NCBI RefSeq assembly: GCF_020176955.2
Contig: NZ_JAIUCZ020000009.1
Location: 310,001 to 374,000, forward strand
Length of the DNA stretch: 64,000 nt
Direction: 5' to 3'
Source: Nocardia sp. alder85J
GTDB taxonomy: Bacteria > Actinomycetota > Actinomycetes > Mycobacteriales > Mycobacteriaceae
The first letter of the stretch is position 1, and each line of letters opens with the position of its first letter. Position numbers and translations under genes: made by a program. Below, in pieces: positions 40,435-49,234 of this stretch. The notes under the pieces are model-generated. The model had not been told where the DNA came from. It did no database searches and saw only the letters and a list, made by a program, of their open reading frames with translations.

Positions 40435-41820
40435 CTACACCAGCACGATGCCCTCGGCCACGCCGATGCCGCGCAGGTCGCGGTACCAGCGCTCGACCGG
40501 GTGTTCCTTGGTGAAGCCGTGGCCGCCGAGCAGCTGCACGCCGTCCAGGCCGATCTGCATGCCCTTGTCGGTGGCCAGCTTCTTGGCCAGCGCCGCCTCG
40601 CGGGCGAACGACAGCCCCTGTTCGGCGCGGGAGGCGCCGCGCAGGGTGACCAGCCGGATGCTGTCCAGCTCGATGGCGATGTTGGCGACCATGAACGCCA
40701 CCGCCTGCCGGTGCGAGATCGGCTCGCCGAACGCCTCGCGCTCCTTCACATAGGGGATCACGTAGTCGAGCACGGCCTGACCGGTGCCGACGGCCAGCGC
40801 CGACCAGCCCAGCCGGGCCAGCCGCACCGCGTCGGCGTAGTCCTCGGCGTGCGCGGCGGCGTCGCCATCGCCGAGCACGGCCTCGGCGGGCACGGCCACG
40901 TTGTCCAGGATCAGCCGGCCCAGCCCGGCCGCGCGCAGGCCCATGCCCGGATCGGCCTCGATGATCACGCCCGGGGTGTCGGATTCGACGATGAACAGCG
41001 CCGGTCGCCCGTCGAGTTCGGCGCCGACGATGAACAGCTCGGCGTCACCGGCGGCCGGGACCAGGCTCTTGACCCCGTTGAGCCGGTAGCCGCTGGGGGA
41101 GCGGGTGGCCTTGGTCTGCAAGGTGAACGGATCGAACAGCGGCCGCGGCTCGGCGAGGACCACCGACGCCTGCGGCACGTTCTCCCCGGCGAAGGCGCCG
41201 AGGTAGGTCTGCTGCTGGGCGTCGTTGCCCCACTGCGACAGCGCCACCGCGACGCCCGACGGTGCCAGGATCGGCAGCGCCAGGCCCATGTCGCCGTGTG
41301 CCAGCGCCTCGGCGACCAGCGCGTTGGTGACCGCGCCGCGCTCGGTGGCCGCGCCCTCGAGCTCCTCGGGCACGTTGATCACGGTGATGCCCAGCTCCGC
41401 GGCGCGCTCCAGCAGATCGCGCGGCGCCTTGGCGGCGCTGTCGGCGTCGAAGGCGGCCGGGCGCAGGATCTCACCGGCGAAGTCGCGGACCGTCTCGACG
41501 ATCATCTGCTGGTCGTCGGTCGGGGTCAGGTCGAAGTACGTCTTGGTGCGGGACTCGTTGTCGGGCAGGCGTTTCGGCTTGCCGCCACCGGTCACCCGGC
41601 CGAACGCGCGGGTCGCGGCGCCGAGGGTGCGGAATCCGGTCCTGGTGCTCTCGTAGGCGATCCGCTCGATCGGCTTGCGCAGGTTGTACTTCTCGGCCAG
41701 TTCGGACCCCGTGATGGTCGTCATGACCCGCATGGCCGCGCCCATCCAGTCCCGCTTGACCGGATTGAGGCCGACGGCCGAATCCGCTCGGCGCTTCGTT
41801 GCGGAGTCTCGAGTACTCAT
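40435..41820 (-). CDS. fadE24: Acyl-CoA dehydrogenase FadE24
   Basis: 461 residues. An N-terminal extension of about 90 residues (ERIAYESTRTGFRTLGAATRAFG) precedes a dehydrogenase core starting YFDLTPTDDQQMIVETVRDF. Compared with a canonical FadE the substrate loop is altered (VVLAEPRPLFDPF), suggesting a divergent or partner subunit beside FadE23. GTG 41826, two codons upstream, is an equal alternative start. The gap to fadE23 is 49 bases, so one operon. The palindromic operator upstream puts both under a repressor not present in this window. Confidence 0.85.
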   Translation of the reverse strand: MSTRDSATKRRADSAVGLNPVKRDWMGAAMRVMTTITGSELAEKYNLRKPIERIAYESTRTGFRTLGAATRAFGRVTGGGKPKRLPDNESRTKTYFDLTPTDDQQMIVETVRDFAGEILRPAAFDADSAAKAPRDLLERAAELGITVINVPEELEGAATERGAVTNALVAEALAHGDMGLALPILAPSGVAVALSQWGNDAQQQTYLGAFAGENVPQASVVLAEPRPLFDPFTLQTKATRSPSGYRLNGVKSLVPAAGDAELFIVGAELDGRPALFIVESDTPGVIIEADPGMGLRAAGLGRLILDNVAVPAEAVLGDGDAAAHAEDYADAVRLARLGWSALAVGTGQAVLDYVIPYVKEREAFGEPISHRQAVAFMVANIAIELDSIRLVTLRGASRAEQGLSFAREAALAKKLATDKGMQIGLDGVQLLGGHGFTKEHPVERWYRDLRGIGVAEGIVLV

Positions 41821-41882
41821 GGTCACCAGTCTTCTCAGGTGGGTGTGGGGAACGCGTCGTTCGCATCTTGCTGTCGGGACAA

Positions 41883-41915
41883 GGCTATCTTACTCCTGAG
41901 TAAGAAAGCCGTCGA
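41883..41915 (-). promoter_or_regulatory. Promoter with overlapping palindromic operator of fadE24
   Basis: On the minus strand -35 TCGACG (41915-41910) and -10 TAAGAT (41892-41887) have a 17-base spacer. The perfect palindrome TCTTACTC-CT-GAGTAAGA (41888-41905), extended by GGCT/AGCC arms (41883-41910, one mismatch), covers spacer and -10. It is the kind of site used by TetR-type fatty-acid or sterol repressors, but differs from the KstR consensus. Confidence 0.7.
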
Positions 41916-42025
41916 GCGGCAGCATACACCGCGCGAATCGGGCGCGGAGCCGCACAGTGACAGGCCACAGACAGGCGTGAGCGCCGCGCTCGCCGGGGCG
42001 GCGGCGCGGTCCGGACGGAACGGAA

Positions 42026-42808
42026 TCAGCGCAGGTGGGCCAGCACCCGATCGTGCAGCAGCCCGTTGCTGGCCACGGCGCTGCCGCCGTGCGGTCCGGC
42101 GCTGCCGTCGAGCGCGCTGAACGCGCCACCGGCCTCACGGACCAGGATGTCCAGCGGCGCCAGATCCCACAGCGACACCTCCGGCTCGGTGGCGATGTCC
42201 ACGGCCCCCTCGGCCAGCAGGCAGTAGGAGAAGAAGTCGCCGTAGCCGCGCGTGCGCCACACCTCGTCGGTGAGCCCGATCAGCTGATCGCGCAGGCCCA
42301 GGTCCCGCCAGCCGGACAGGCTGGAGATGGCCAGGCTGGCGGCGGCCAGCTCGCCGACCGCGGACACCCGGATCGGCCGCGGCTCGTCCGCGGCGAACCG
42401 GCTCCACGCCCCCGCGCCCGCGGCGGCCCACCACCGCCGCGACAGCGCGGGCGCGCTCACCACCCCTACCACCGGCACCCCGTCCACCAGCAGCGCGATC
42501 AGCGACGCCCACACCGGCACGCCGCGCACGAAGTTCTTGGTGCCGTCGATCGGGTCGATCACCCACTGTCGGCCGGTGAACTCCGCCGCGCCGCCGAATT
42601 CCTCGCCGAGCACCGCGTCGGCGGGCCGCTGCCGCGCGAGGGCCGCCCGTATCGCCTGCTCCACCGCCAGGTCGGCGTCGGAGACCGGGGTCAGATCCGG
42701 TTTGCTGTCCACGGTCAGATCCAGCGCGCCGAACCGGGCGCGGGTGATCGTATCGGCCTCGTCGGCCAGGCGCAGGGCGAGTTCGAGATCGGCGGCAAAT
42801 GCGGTCAC
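42026..42808 (-). CDS. hisN: Histidinol-phosphatase, inositol-monophosphatase fold
   Basis: 260 residues. Metal-binding motifs of the IMPase family are complete: LGEEFGG, WVIDPIDGTKNFVRG (the WVIDPIDGT signature) and WDLAPLDILVREAGG. The VPVWASLIALL and GYGDFFSYCLLAEG sections are typical of HisN, which removes phosphate from histidinol phosphate in histidine synthesis. Neighbours fadE24 and fadE23 match the mycobacterial order. Only 10 bases separate it from the upstream SDR gene, so the two are co-transcribed. Confidence 0.88.
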   Translation of the reverse strand: MTAFAADLELALRLADEADTITRARFGALDLTVDSKPDLTPVSDADLAVEQAIRAALARQRPADAVLGEEFGGAAEFTGRQWVIDPIDGTKNFVRGVPVWASLIALLVDGVPVVGVVSAPALSRRWWAAAGAGAWSRFAADEPRPIRVSAVGELAAASLAISSLSGWRDLGLRDQLIGLTDEVWRTRGYGDFFSYCLLAEGAVDIATEPEVSLWDLAPLDILVREAGGAFSALDGSAGPHGGSAVASNGLLHDRVLAHLR

Positions 42809-42818
42809 CTCGGACAGG

Positions 42819-43631
42819 TTACGGATGCAGCGGAATGTCCCACATGGCCGGCCAGTCCTTGCCGCGGAAGGCCGCGTCGATGCCGCCGTCGCAGAAGATC
42901 ACCGAGCCGACGAAGAATCCGGCCCGCTCCGAGAGCAGGAACGCGACCAGGTCGGCGATCTCCTCGGGGCGGCCCGCGCGGCCGATCGGGGTGGCGCCCA
43001 GGAAGCCCTTCAGGCCCTCGCGGGTCAGCGCGTCGTCGCGGCCCGCCTGCGTCATCGGGGTGTCGATGAGGCCCGGCGCGACGGCGTTGAGCCGGATGCC
43101 CTCCTTGATGTACTCCGCGCAACGGGTGCGGGCGTACCAGGCCAGCGCCGCCTTGGTCGCCGGATACGCCTGGATCGCGCCCAGGTCGCCGAAGGATTCG
43201 GCGATGCCGCGGGCGCGTTCCTCGTCCCCGGCCAGGCACGCGTCGGCCAGCTCCACCGGCCAGCCCGGCTGGGTGGTGGTGGAGTTCGACGAGATCAGCA
43301 CCACCGACGGATTCGACCCGGCCCGCAGCAGCGGCCGCAGCCCCTCCAGCAGGGTGATCGCGCCGAAGTAGTTGACCGACACCAGCAGCCCGCCGGGCCG
43401 CCCGGTGGCGGCCGCCAGCCCGGCGAACGGCAGGAAACCGTCGAGGCTGCCCTCGGCCAGCCGGGTGACCTCGGCGATCGCGTGCGCGCGGCCGTCCGGC
43501 GTCGCCAGGTCCGCGGTCACCTCCGCGTTCCGCAGATCCACCCCGATGACCCGGTGCCCGGCCTTGGTCAGATGTTCGGCCAGCGCGGCCCCCATTCCCG
43601 ACGCGCTGCCCGTGATCGCGATCACGCCCAT
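42819..43631 (-). CDS. Short-chain dehydrogenase/reductase
   Basis: 270 residues. Cofactor motif TGSASGMG, the strand end VVLISSNSTT with the catalytic serine, and YPATK with Tyr and Lys are all present; the C-terminal VIFCDGGIDA is typical of classical SDRs. The bold Asp after strand 2 (VIGVDLRNAE) favours NAD(H). Substrate unknown; steroid or hydroxyacyl substrates are usual for such actinomycete enzymes. Ten bases before hisN. Confidence 0.88.
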   Translation of the reverse strand: MGVIAITGSASGMGAALAEHLTKAGHRVIGVDLRNAEVTADLATPDGRAHAIAEVTRLAEGSLDGFLPFAGLAAATGRPGGLLVSVNYFGAITLLEGLRPLLRAGSNPSVVLISSNSTTTQPGWPVELADACLAGDEERARGIAESFGDLGAIQAYPATKAALAWYARTRCAEYIKEGIRLNAVAPGLIDTPMTQAGRDDALTREGLKGFLGATPIGRAGRPEEIADLVAFLLSERAGFFVGSVIFCDGGIDAAFRGKDWPAMWDIPLHP

Positions 43632-43772
43632 ATCTCTCCGCCTCTCTGCGTCGCACCGGCGACCGGCCCGGCGCCTGCGGCCGAGCCTACGAGCAACCCG
43701 AGGTGCGAGGGGGTGGCCCGTCCCATCCAGTGAGCGGAACGACGCGCAACCGAAATCCGGCCGCGCTCCGGG

Positions 43773-44199
43773 CTATTCGCCCAGCGGGGTGCCGCTGCGC
43801 CAGCCGCCGCGGGCGCGGACGTGGGTGAACCGCCACCCGGCCGGCTCCCGCCGGACGGTGCAGTCGTACCAGCCGCCGGCCTGGCGGATGATCGCGCCGA
43901 CGGCGGTGGCGTGGGTGGCGAAATAGTGTGTGCGCAGGCGTGCGGTGTCGCCGTCGATCTCGATCGACGGGGGCCGATCACGTGATGGGACACGTCGACT
44001 CCGGTCTGGATCCGTGCGCACAGCTCGGGAATCCCGTCGTGCCCGACGGTCACCGGTCCGTGTTCCATCAGCCCGTCCGCGGTGTACATCCGTTGCAGGG
44101 CAAGCCAATCCCGGCTGTCGATGGTGCGCACGTACGTCGAGAACAGATCCGTGAGTTCGGCGCGGTCGGTCAGCCATCGGATCGGATCCGAGGGGTCAT
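43773..44199 (-). pseudogene. SnoaL-like (NTF2-fold) protein, two frameshifts
   Basis: The ATG at 44199 follows AGGAG, but its frame meets a stop after nine codons. The SnoaL-like sequence (LTDRAELTDLFSTYVRTID, then DVSHHVIG) continues in the next frame, as if one C were missing from a C run near 44194. At about 43968 the frame changes again, at a five-C run, into IEIDGDTARLRTHYFATHA, which runs to the end. Adding one C at each place would restore a protein of about 140 residues. Either a decayed gene or two homopolymer errors in the sequence. Confidence 0.75.
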
Positions 44200-44208
44200 G
44201 CCGGTCTC

Positions 44209-44440
44209 CTAGAGGTCGAACGAGGGGGAGTCGCCGCGCGGCGGATCCTGCTCGGCGAGCAGGCGCAGCGGATCCTCGAGTATCTTCCCGATGTTGTTGC
44301 GGGGCAGCGACTCCAGCCGCCGGAAATACTTCGGCTATTTGAATCCGGCGAGCTGTTCGCGGCAGTGCCGCGGCCGTCGCCGGGACGTCCGGATCGAGGA
44401 CCACGAAGGCGAGGGGGATCTCGCAGCGCATCTGGGCCGC
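44209..44440 (-). pseudogene. 3' remnant of an acyl-CoA ligase
   Basis: Read in shifting frames, this is the C-terminal lobe of an ANL enzyme: CEIPLAFVVLDPDVP, LREQLAGFK and, after a further frame change, PKYFRRLESLPRNNIGKIL, the region of the catalytic lysine. At least two frameshifts are needed. The N-terminal 80 percent, including the adenylate P-loop, is absent. The stop overlaps the ribosome site of the SnoaL-like gene. Confidence 0.75.
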
Positions 44441-45072
44441 CCCGACGTCCTCACCGCGTGGAGCGACGGCTCGGTCGTCGACGAGAACGACCCGCTGGCA
44501 ACCGATCCCACGCTGGACCTGTTCAACCCGGACAACGGTCCCGCGTACCCGCCGGAATTCGTGCGGCGCTACCGCGAGGCGCAGGTGGCCCGCAACCACC
44601 GCATCACCGCCTGGGTGAAGGCGGAGCTGAACCGGTTGTCCGCGGCCGGATATCACGACCGGCCGTTCTCGATGGCCCGCACCTGGCCGACCCCCGCATG
44701 GTCGACCCCACCCTGGAGCCGACCGGCCGCGAGCCGAACAGCTGCTACGCGGGCGTGCCGGCCCGCGCCAACAAATCGGTCTTCGGGATCGCCTCGTCGG
44801 TCACCCTCCGCACCTGGCTGTCACTGTGGAGCCTCGAGGATTCACAGACCCGGGCCCATGCCCACCTGCCGCACATCACCGTTCCCACACTGGTACTCAA
44901 CGCGAACCGGGACACCGGGGTGTTCCCCAGCGATGCCGCGGCCATCTTCGACACGCTCGGCGCCACCGACAAACAGGCGCACGAGTTCGACACCGACCAC
45001 TACTTCGCCACCCCCGGCGCCCGGGACGCTGCCGCGGATCTGATCGACGCCTGGATCGCCGAAAAGTTCTGA
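44441..45072 (+). pseudogene. 3' remnant of an alpha/beta hydrolase, frameshifted
   Basis: About 200 codons of the C-terminal part of a hydrolase: VVDENDPLATDPTLDLFNPD and AELNRLSAAGYHDRPFSMAR, then, after loss of one base near 44688 (a GG run), ADPRMVDPTLEPTGREPNSC to a normal end with VPTLVLNANRDTGVF and TDHYFATPGARD (acid and His region). The nucleophile half is missing. The join to the ligase remnant is at about 44430-44450. The downstream gap 45073-45204 is GC-rich low-complexity sequence. Confidence 0.75.
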
Positions 45073-45204
45073 CCGCGCCCGCCGACCCGGCTGCGCCCGC
45101 CGACCCGGCCGCGGGTGACCGGCCCGGTTGCGAGTGGTCGGCCTGGTTGCGGCCCTGGTGACCCGGCCCGATCCGGCCGGTCCACCGATGGCGGCTCGGC
45201 GGGC

Positions 45205-45801
45205 TCAGCCGACCGCGACCCGGCGGGCAGTGGCCAGTGCGCTTGCCCACCAATGCAATTGGTCGAGCATCGTCGCGGCGGCCGCGTCGGGGCCGTTCGG
45301 GTCGAGCAGTTCGCCGGTGGTCATGTCGAACAGCTGGAAGTAGCGGGCGAACGACACGTAGTTGCGGACGGTGTGGGCATCGAGTTCGCTGAACACCGCG
45401 CGCAGATGTTCGATCGCGATCAGCCCGCCGCTGTGGCCGCTGTAGCCGACGAAGCCGATCGCCTTGCGCGACCACTGCGCGAAATGCCAGTCGATGGCCG
45501 TCTTCAACGAGGACGGATAGCTGTGATTGATCTCCGGGGTCACGATCACCATCGCATCCGCGTCGTCCAGGGCGCGGGTGAGTTCCGGGAGCGTGCCCGG
45601 CCGGTCCGGATTCGGATTCATCAGCGGGGAGACCGCGGGCAGGGCGTGCGGGAGCGTGATGTCGGCGAGGTCCACCACCTCGACGGTGAATCCGCCGTGC
45701 CGCTCGGCCTGCCCGGCGATCCAGCGGGCCACGTTCGGCCCGAACCGGCCGTCGCGGACGCTGGCGATGATCACGACGAGCCGTAGTGCGGGGCTGGACA
45801 T
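45205..45801 (-). CDS. NAD(P)H-dependent FMN reductase
   Basis: 198 residues, flavodoxin-like fold. Flavin loop IIASVRDGRFGPNVARWI at the N-terminus, MVIVTPEINHSYPSSLKTAIDW in the middle (FMN-binding T-P-E-x-N motif) and GFVGYSGHSGGL. It reduces FMN, quinones or azo/chromate compounds with NAD(P)H. ATG 45801 has AGAGGAG. The divergent MmyB-type regulator suggests control by a redox or xenobiotic ligand. Confidence 0.88.
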   Translation of the reverse strand: MSSPALRLVVIIASVRDGRFGPNVARWIAGQAERHGGFTVEVVDLADITLPHALPAVSPLMNPNPDRPGTLPELTRALDDADAMVIVTPEINHSYPSSLKTAIDWHFAQWSRKAIGFVGYSGHSGGLIAIEHLRAVFSELDAHTVRNYVSFARYFQLFDMTTGELLDPNGPDAAAATMLDQLHWWASALATARRVAVG

Positions 45802-45821
45802 GCTGTTCTCCTCTGAATCGG

Positions 45822-45913
45822 GTCGCGGCCCGGCTGGGCCACCTGTCGCGGCCCGGCTGGGCCACCTGTCGCGGCCCGGCTGGGCCACCTGTCGCGGCCC
45901 GGCCGGGCCACCT
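45822..45913. repeat. 23-bp tandem repeat, four copies
   Basis: Three identical 23-bp units (45822-45844, 45845-45867, 45868-45890) and a fourth with one T-to-C change (45891-45913). Each holds the inverted repeat GGCCC-GGCT-GGGCC. The array lies in the 275-base gap between the divergent flavin reductase and regulator, starting 20 bases before the reductase ATG, so it is in its promoter or 5' leader. There are no spacers, so it is not CRISPR. Confidence 0.9.
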
Positions 45914-46076
45914 GCGCGGCCGGCGGGCCGACTCGCACCGTCCGGCGGCCCGGATCGCGCGGCCCGGCGGTGCTGCCTCTCGACTCTGCGGCCCCGGCGC
46001 GACCGGAGGGAGTCCGCGCCCAGAGTGGTAGTGGCACGGCCACCCTCCGCCGCACCCGCGGGATTACCGTGGAGAA

Positions 46077-46985
46077 ATGGCGGGATCGGCGACGGGTGAC
46101 GGCGCATCAGCACAGGACAACGAGCTGGGCCTGTTCCTGCGCAGCCGTCGCGAGGCCCTCACCCCGGCGGCGGCGGGGCTGCCGACCGGGCCGCGTCGGC
46201 GGACTCCCGGCCTGCGCCGCTCCGAACTCGCCACTCTCGCCGGGGTCAGCGTCGAATATCTGACCCGCATGGAACAGGGCCGAGACCGGCACCCCTCGGC
46301 CGCGGTGCTGTCGGCGCTCGGCGAGGCGCTACGGCTCACCCCGCGCGAACGGGTCCACCTGAACCGCCTGGTCAAGGCGATGACGCCCGGATTCACCTGC
46401 CGCGGCAGCCTGGAGTCGAACCGTCTGGTCCGCCCGGCCGTGCGCGCGGTGCTCGATCAGCTGGAACCCGCACCCGCCGCCGTGCTGAACCGGCTCGGCG
46501 AGGTGCTGGCCTGCACCGACGGCTATCGGCGGCTGGTCGGGCCGACCGGCCAGCTCGACCAGGGGCTCCCGGCCGCCTTCCTGCGCTATCTGTTCACCGA
46601 CCCGAGGGCCCGCACGGTGTATCCGGACTGGGAGCACAAGGCGGACAAGGCGGTGGCGACCCTCAAACAGGGCCCGTACCGGCAGGATCCGCTGGTCGTG
46701 GCACTGATCGATGAGCTCACGGTGACCGTCGGAGCCGAGTTCACCCGGCGGCTCGCGACCGTGCCGGGCCTGCCGGACACCAACGGCACCGTGCGGATGA
46801 CCCATCCGGAGGCGGGCCTGCTGCGGCTGGCCTACGAGCGACTGGAACTGTCCGCCGACGACGACCAGCACATCCTGATCCATCTGCCCGCCGACGACGC
46901 CACCGCCACCGCCCTCGACGCGCTCATCGGCCGCCGGCCCGGCGGCCTGCGCGCGGTCGCGGGCGGATCCCCCGTCGCCGGCTGA
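46077..46985 (+). CDS. XRE-family regulator with MmyB-like ligand domain
   Basis: 302 residues. Residues about 15-95 form the helix-turn-helix (LGLFLRSRREALTP, RTPGLRRSELATLAGVSVEYLTRMEQGRDRHPS), the signature of the MmyB group. The rest is its PAS-like ligand domain (AAVLNRLGEVLACTDGYRRLVGP to the C-terminal HPEAGLLRLAYERLEL). MmyB domains bind small molecules such as fatty acids. Divergent from the flavin reductase across the tandem array. GGAGA stands only two bases before ATG 46077, so the start may be a few codons off. Confidence 0.88.
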   Translation: MAGSATGDGASAQDNELGLFLRSRREALTPAAAGLPTGPRRRTPGLRRSELATLAGVSVEYLTRMEQGRDRHPSAAVLSALGEALRLTPRERVHLNRLVKAMTPGFTCRGSLESNRLVRPAVRAVLDQLEPAPAAVLNRLGEVLACTDGYRRLVGPTGQLDQGLPAAFLRYLFTDPRARTVYPDWEHKADKAVATLKQGPYRQDPLVVALIDELTVTVGAEFTRRLATVPGLPDTNGTVRMTHPEAGLLRLAYERLELSADDDQHILIHLPADDATATALDALIGRRPGGLRAVAGGSPVAG

Positions 46986-47153
46986 CAACGCCTGTCCGGC
47001 GAGGCGGCGCACCACGACTCGCCGCGTTCCGGCGGCATCGCCGCCGGCCGGGCGAATGGTGTGCGCGGTACCGCAACCGGCGGGTTCGTCTCGCGGGCCC
47101 GGTGTGGAGGCGGATCTCCGGTCCGGCGCCGGAGACCACTAAGCTGGACCATC

Positions 47154-48266
47154 GTGCATCCTGACGTCTCCGCCGACCTCGCCGAACTCGACACCACCCT
47201 GAAGACCGTCGAGGCGGTGCTCGACGTCGATGAGCTGCGCCGACGGATCGATGAGCTCGAACACCAGGCCTCGGATCCCGACCTGTGGAACGACCAGGAG
47301 CACGCGCAGCAGGTCACCAGCGAGCTGTCGCACGCCCAGGGTGAGCTGCGCCGCGTCACCGATCTGCGGCAGCGCCTGGACGATCTGCCCGTGCTGTACG
47401 AACTGGCCGAGGACGAGGAGGGCGAGGCCCGCACCTCGGCCCTGGCCGACGCCGACGCCGAGCGGACCGCGCTGCACGCCGATGTGGAGGCCATGGAGGT
47501 CCGCACGCTGTTGTCCGGCGAATACGACAAGCGTGAGGCGCTGGTCAACATCCGCTCCGGCGCGGGCGGCGTGGACGCGGCCGACTGGGCCCAGATGCTG
47601 ATGCGCATGTACGTCAGATGGGCCGAACGGCACAAGTACGCCGTGGAGATCTACGACACCTCCTACGCCGAGGAGGCGGGCATCAAGAGCGCCACCTTCG
47701 CGGTGAAGACGCCCTACGCCTACGGCACCCTCTCGGTGGAGATGGGCACGCATCGGCTGGTGCGGATCAGCCCGTTCGACAACCAGGGCCGTCGCCAGAC
47801 CTCGTTCGCCGAGGTCGAGGTGCTGCCGGTGGTCGAGACCACCGACCACATCGACATCCCGGAGACGGAGATCCGCGTCGACGTCTACCGCTCCTCCGGC
47901 CCCGGCGGGCAGAGCGTGAACACCACCGACTCCGCGGTGCGCATCACGCACATCCCCACCGGCATCGTGGTCACCTGCCAGAACGAGAAATCGCAGCTCC
48001 AGAACAAGATCTCGGCGATGCGGGTGTTGCAGGCCAAGCTGCTGGAACGCAAGCGGCAGGAGGAGCGCGCGCAGATGGACGCGCTCAAGACCAACGAGGG
48101 CGCCTCGTGGGGCAACCAGATGCGTTCCTATGTGCTGCACCCGTATCAGATGGTGAAGGATCTCCGGACGAACTACGAGGTCAACAACCCGAGTTCGGTG
48201 CTCGACGGCGACATCGACGGGTTCATCGAAGAGGGCATTCGCTGGCGGATGCGCCAGAACGCCTGA
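47154..48266 (+). CDS. prfB: Peptide chain release factor 2
   Basis: 370 residues. The codon-reading tip is RISPFDNQGRRQTS with the SPF motif of RF2 (UGA/UAA), and the peptidyl-transferase motif is GGQ at 251-253 (SSGPGGQSVN). It releases finished proteins. Unlike E. coli, the gene is one open frame without a programmed frameshift. GTG 47154 is used; TAAGCT at 47140-47145 is a -10 that would place the mRNA start within a few bases of it (leaderless or nearly so). First gene of the conserved prfB-mscS-ftsEX segment. Confidence 0.96.
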   Translation: MHPDVSADLAELDTTLKTVEAVLDVDELRRRIDELEHQASDPDLWNDQEHAQQVTSELSHAQGELRRVTDLRQRLDDLPVLYELAEDEEGEARTSALADADAERTALHADVEAMEVRTLLSGEYDKREALVNIRSGAGGVDAADWAQMLMRMYVRWAERHKYAVEIYDTSYAEEAGIKSATFAVKTPYAYGTLSVEMGTHRLVRISPFDNQGRRQTSFAEVEVLPVVETTDHIDIPETEIRVDVYRSSGPGGQSVNTTDSAVRITHIPTGIVVTCQNEKSQLQNKISAMRVLQAKLLERKRQEERAQMDALKTNEGASWGNQMRSYVLHPYQMVKDLRTNYEVNNPSSVLDGDIDGFIEEGIRWRMRQNA

Positions 48267-48376
48267 ATTCTCATGGTTGGAATGCCCCCGCCGGGCCGTA
48301 GTAGCGTGTTCGGCGTGAGTTTCGGCGGCCGGATCGGGCGCAGCGTCATCGACTTCCGGCCGGAAAGGATGTGGCG

Positions 48377-49234
48377 ATGACCGACTACCTCGCCGCCGGT
48401 ACCGGGTCCGACCTCGTGAACTGGCTGCGTTCCAGCGGACTGGAGATCGTACTGCTGGTGATCGGAGCGATCCTGTTCGCCCGGCTCGCCACCTTCGTCC
48501 GCGATCGCATCACCCGGCGGATCGACAACGGCTTCCGGTCCAGTGACTCGCTGGTCCGCACCGAGGCCGCGAAGCATCGGCACGCGCTGGCACAGGTGAT
48601 CACCTGGGTGCTGCTGACGATCGTCTACTTCCTGGTGGCGCTCGAGGTGCTCAAGCGCCTGGGCTTCGAGCTGGGCGGGCTGGTCGCGCCCGCCGCGGTG
48701 CTCGGCGCCGCGCTCGGTTTCGGCGCGCAGCGCATCGTGCAGGACCTGCTGGCCGGGTTCTTCCTGATCACCGAGCGGCAGTACGGGTTCGGTGACGTGG
48801 TGAGCATCGCGGTCACCGGGCAGTCGGAGCCGGCCGAGGGGACCGTCGAGGACGTCAATCTGCGGATCACCACGCTGCGCAACGTGGACGGCTCGGTGAT
48901 CACCGTGCCCAACGGGCAGATCGTGAAGGTCACCAACCTGTCGAAGGACTGGGCGCGCGCGGCCATCGACATCCCCGTGCCCGCCACCGCGGACATCACC
49001 AGGATCAACGAGATCCTGCACGAGGTCGGCGAGCGGGCCTATCAGGACGGCCCGCTGAAGTCGCTGCTGCTGGACGAGCCCTCGGTGATGGGCGTCGAGG
49101 AACTCACCGTCGATCAGATGAACATCCGAATGGTTGCCAGGACATTGCCAGGCAAGCAATTCGACGTGGGACGTGAGCTGCGCGCCCGGGTGGCCGCGGC
49201 CTTGCGCCGGGAAGGTCTGAGTGAAAGTGCGTAA
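48377..49234 (+). CDS. Small-conductance mechanosensitive channel, MscS family
   Basis: 285 residues. Three helices at about 20-40, 75-95 and 100-125; the pore helix region reads LGGLVAPAAVLGAALGFGAQRIVQDLLAGFFLI, the family's Gly/Ala-packed TM3, followed by the beta domain (GFGDVVSIA, VPNGQIVKVTNLSKDW). It releases osmolytes under membrane tension. ATG 48377 has AAGGA eight bases before; GTG 48371 is too close to that site. Its end overlaps the next small gene. Confidence 0.92.
   Translation: MTDYLAAGTGSDLVNWLRSSGLEIVLLVIGAILFARLATFVRDRITRRIDNGFRSSDSLVRTEAAKHRHALAQVITWVLLTIVYFLVALEVLKRLGFELGGLVAPAAVLGAALGFGAQRIVQDLLAGFFLITERQYGFGDVVSIAVTGQSEPAEGTVEDVNLRITTLRNVDGSVITVPNGQIVKVTNLSKDWARAAIDIPVPATADITRINEILHEVGERAYQDGPLKSLLLDEPSVMGVEELTVDQMNIRMVARTLPGKQFDVGRELRARVAAALRREGLSESA

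Noticed and set aside
43622..44656. Single 344-codon minus-strand gene across the decayed locus
   Set aside because: It only joins parts of three different proteins by chance; domain sequence jumps between frames at homopolymers.
45822..45913. CRISPR array
   Set aside because: The units are directly adjacent with no spacers and no cas gene is in the window.
47154..47260. Programmed frameshift at the start of prfB
   Set aside because: The frame is continuous from GTG 47154 through the GGQ motif, with no internal UGA.
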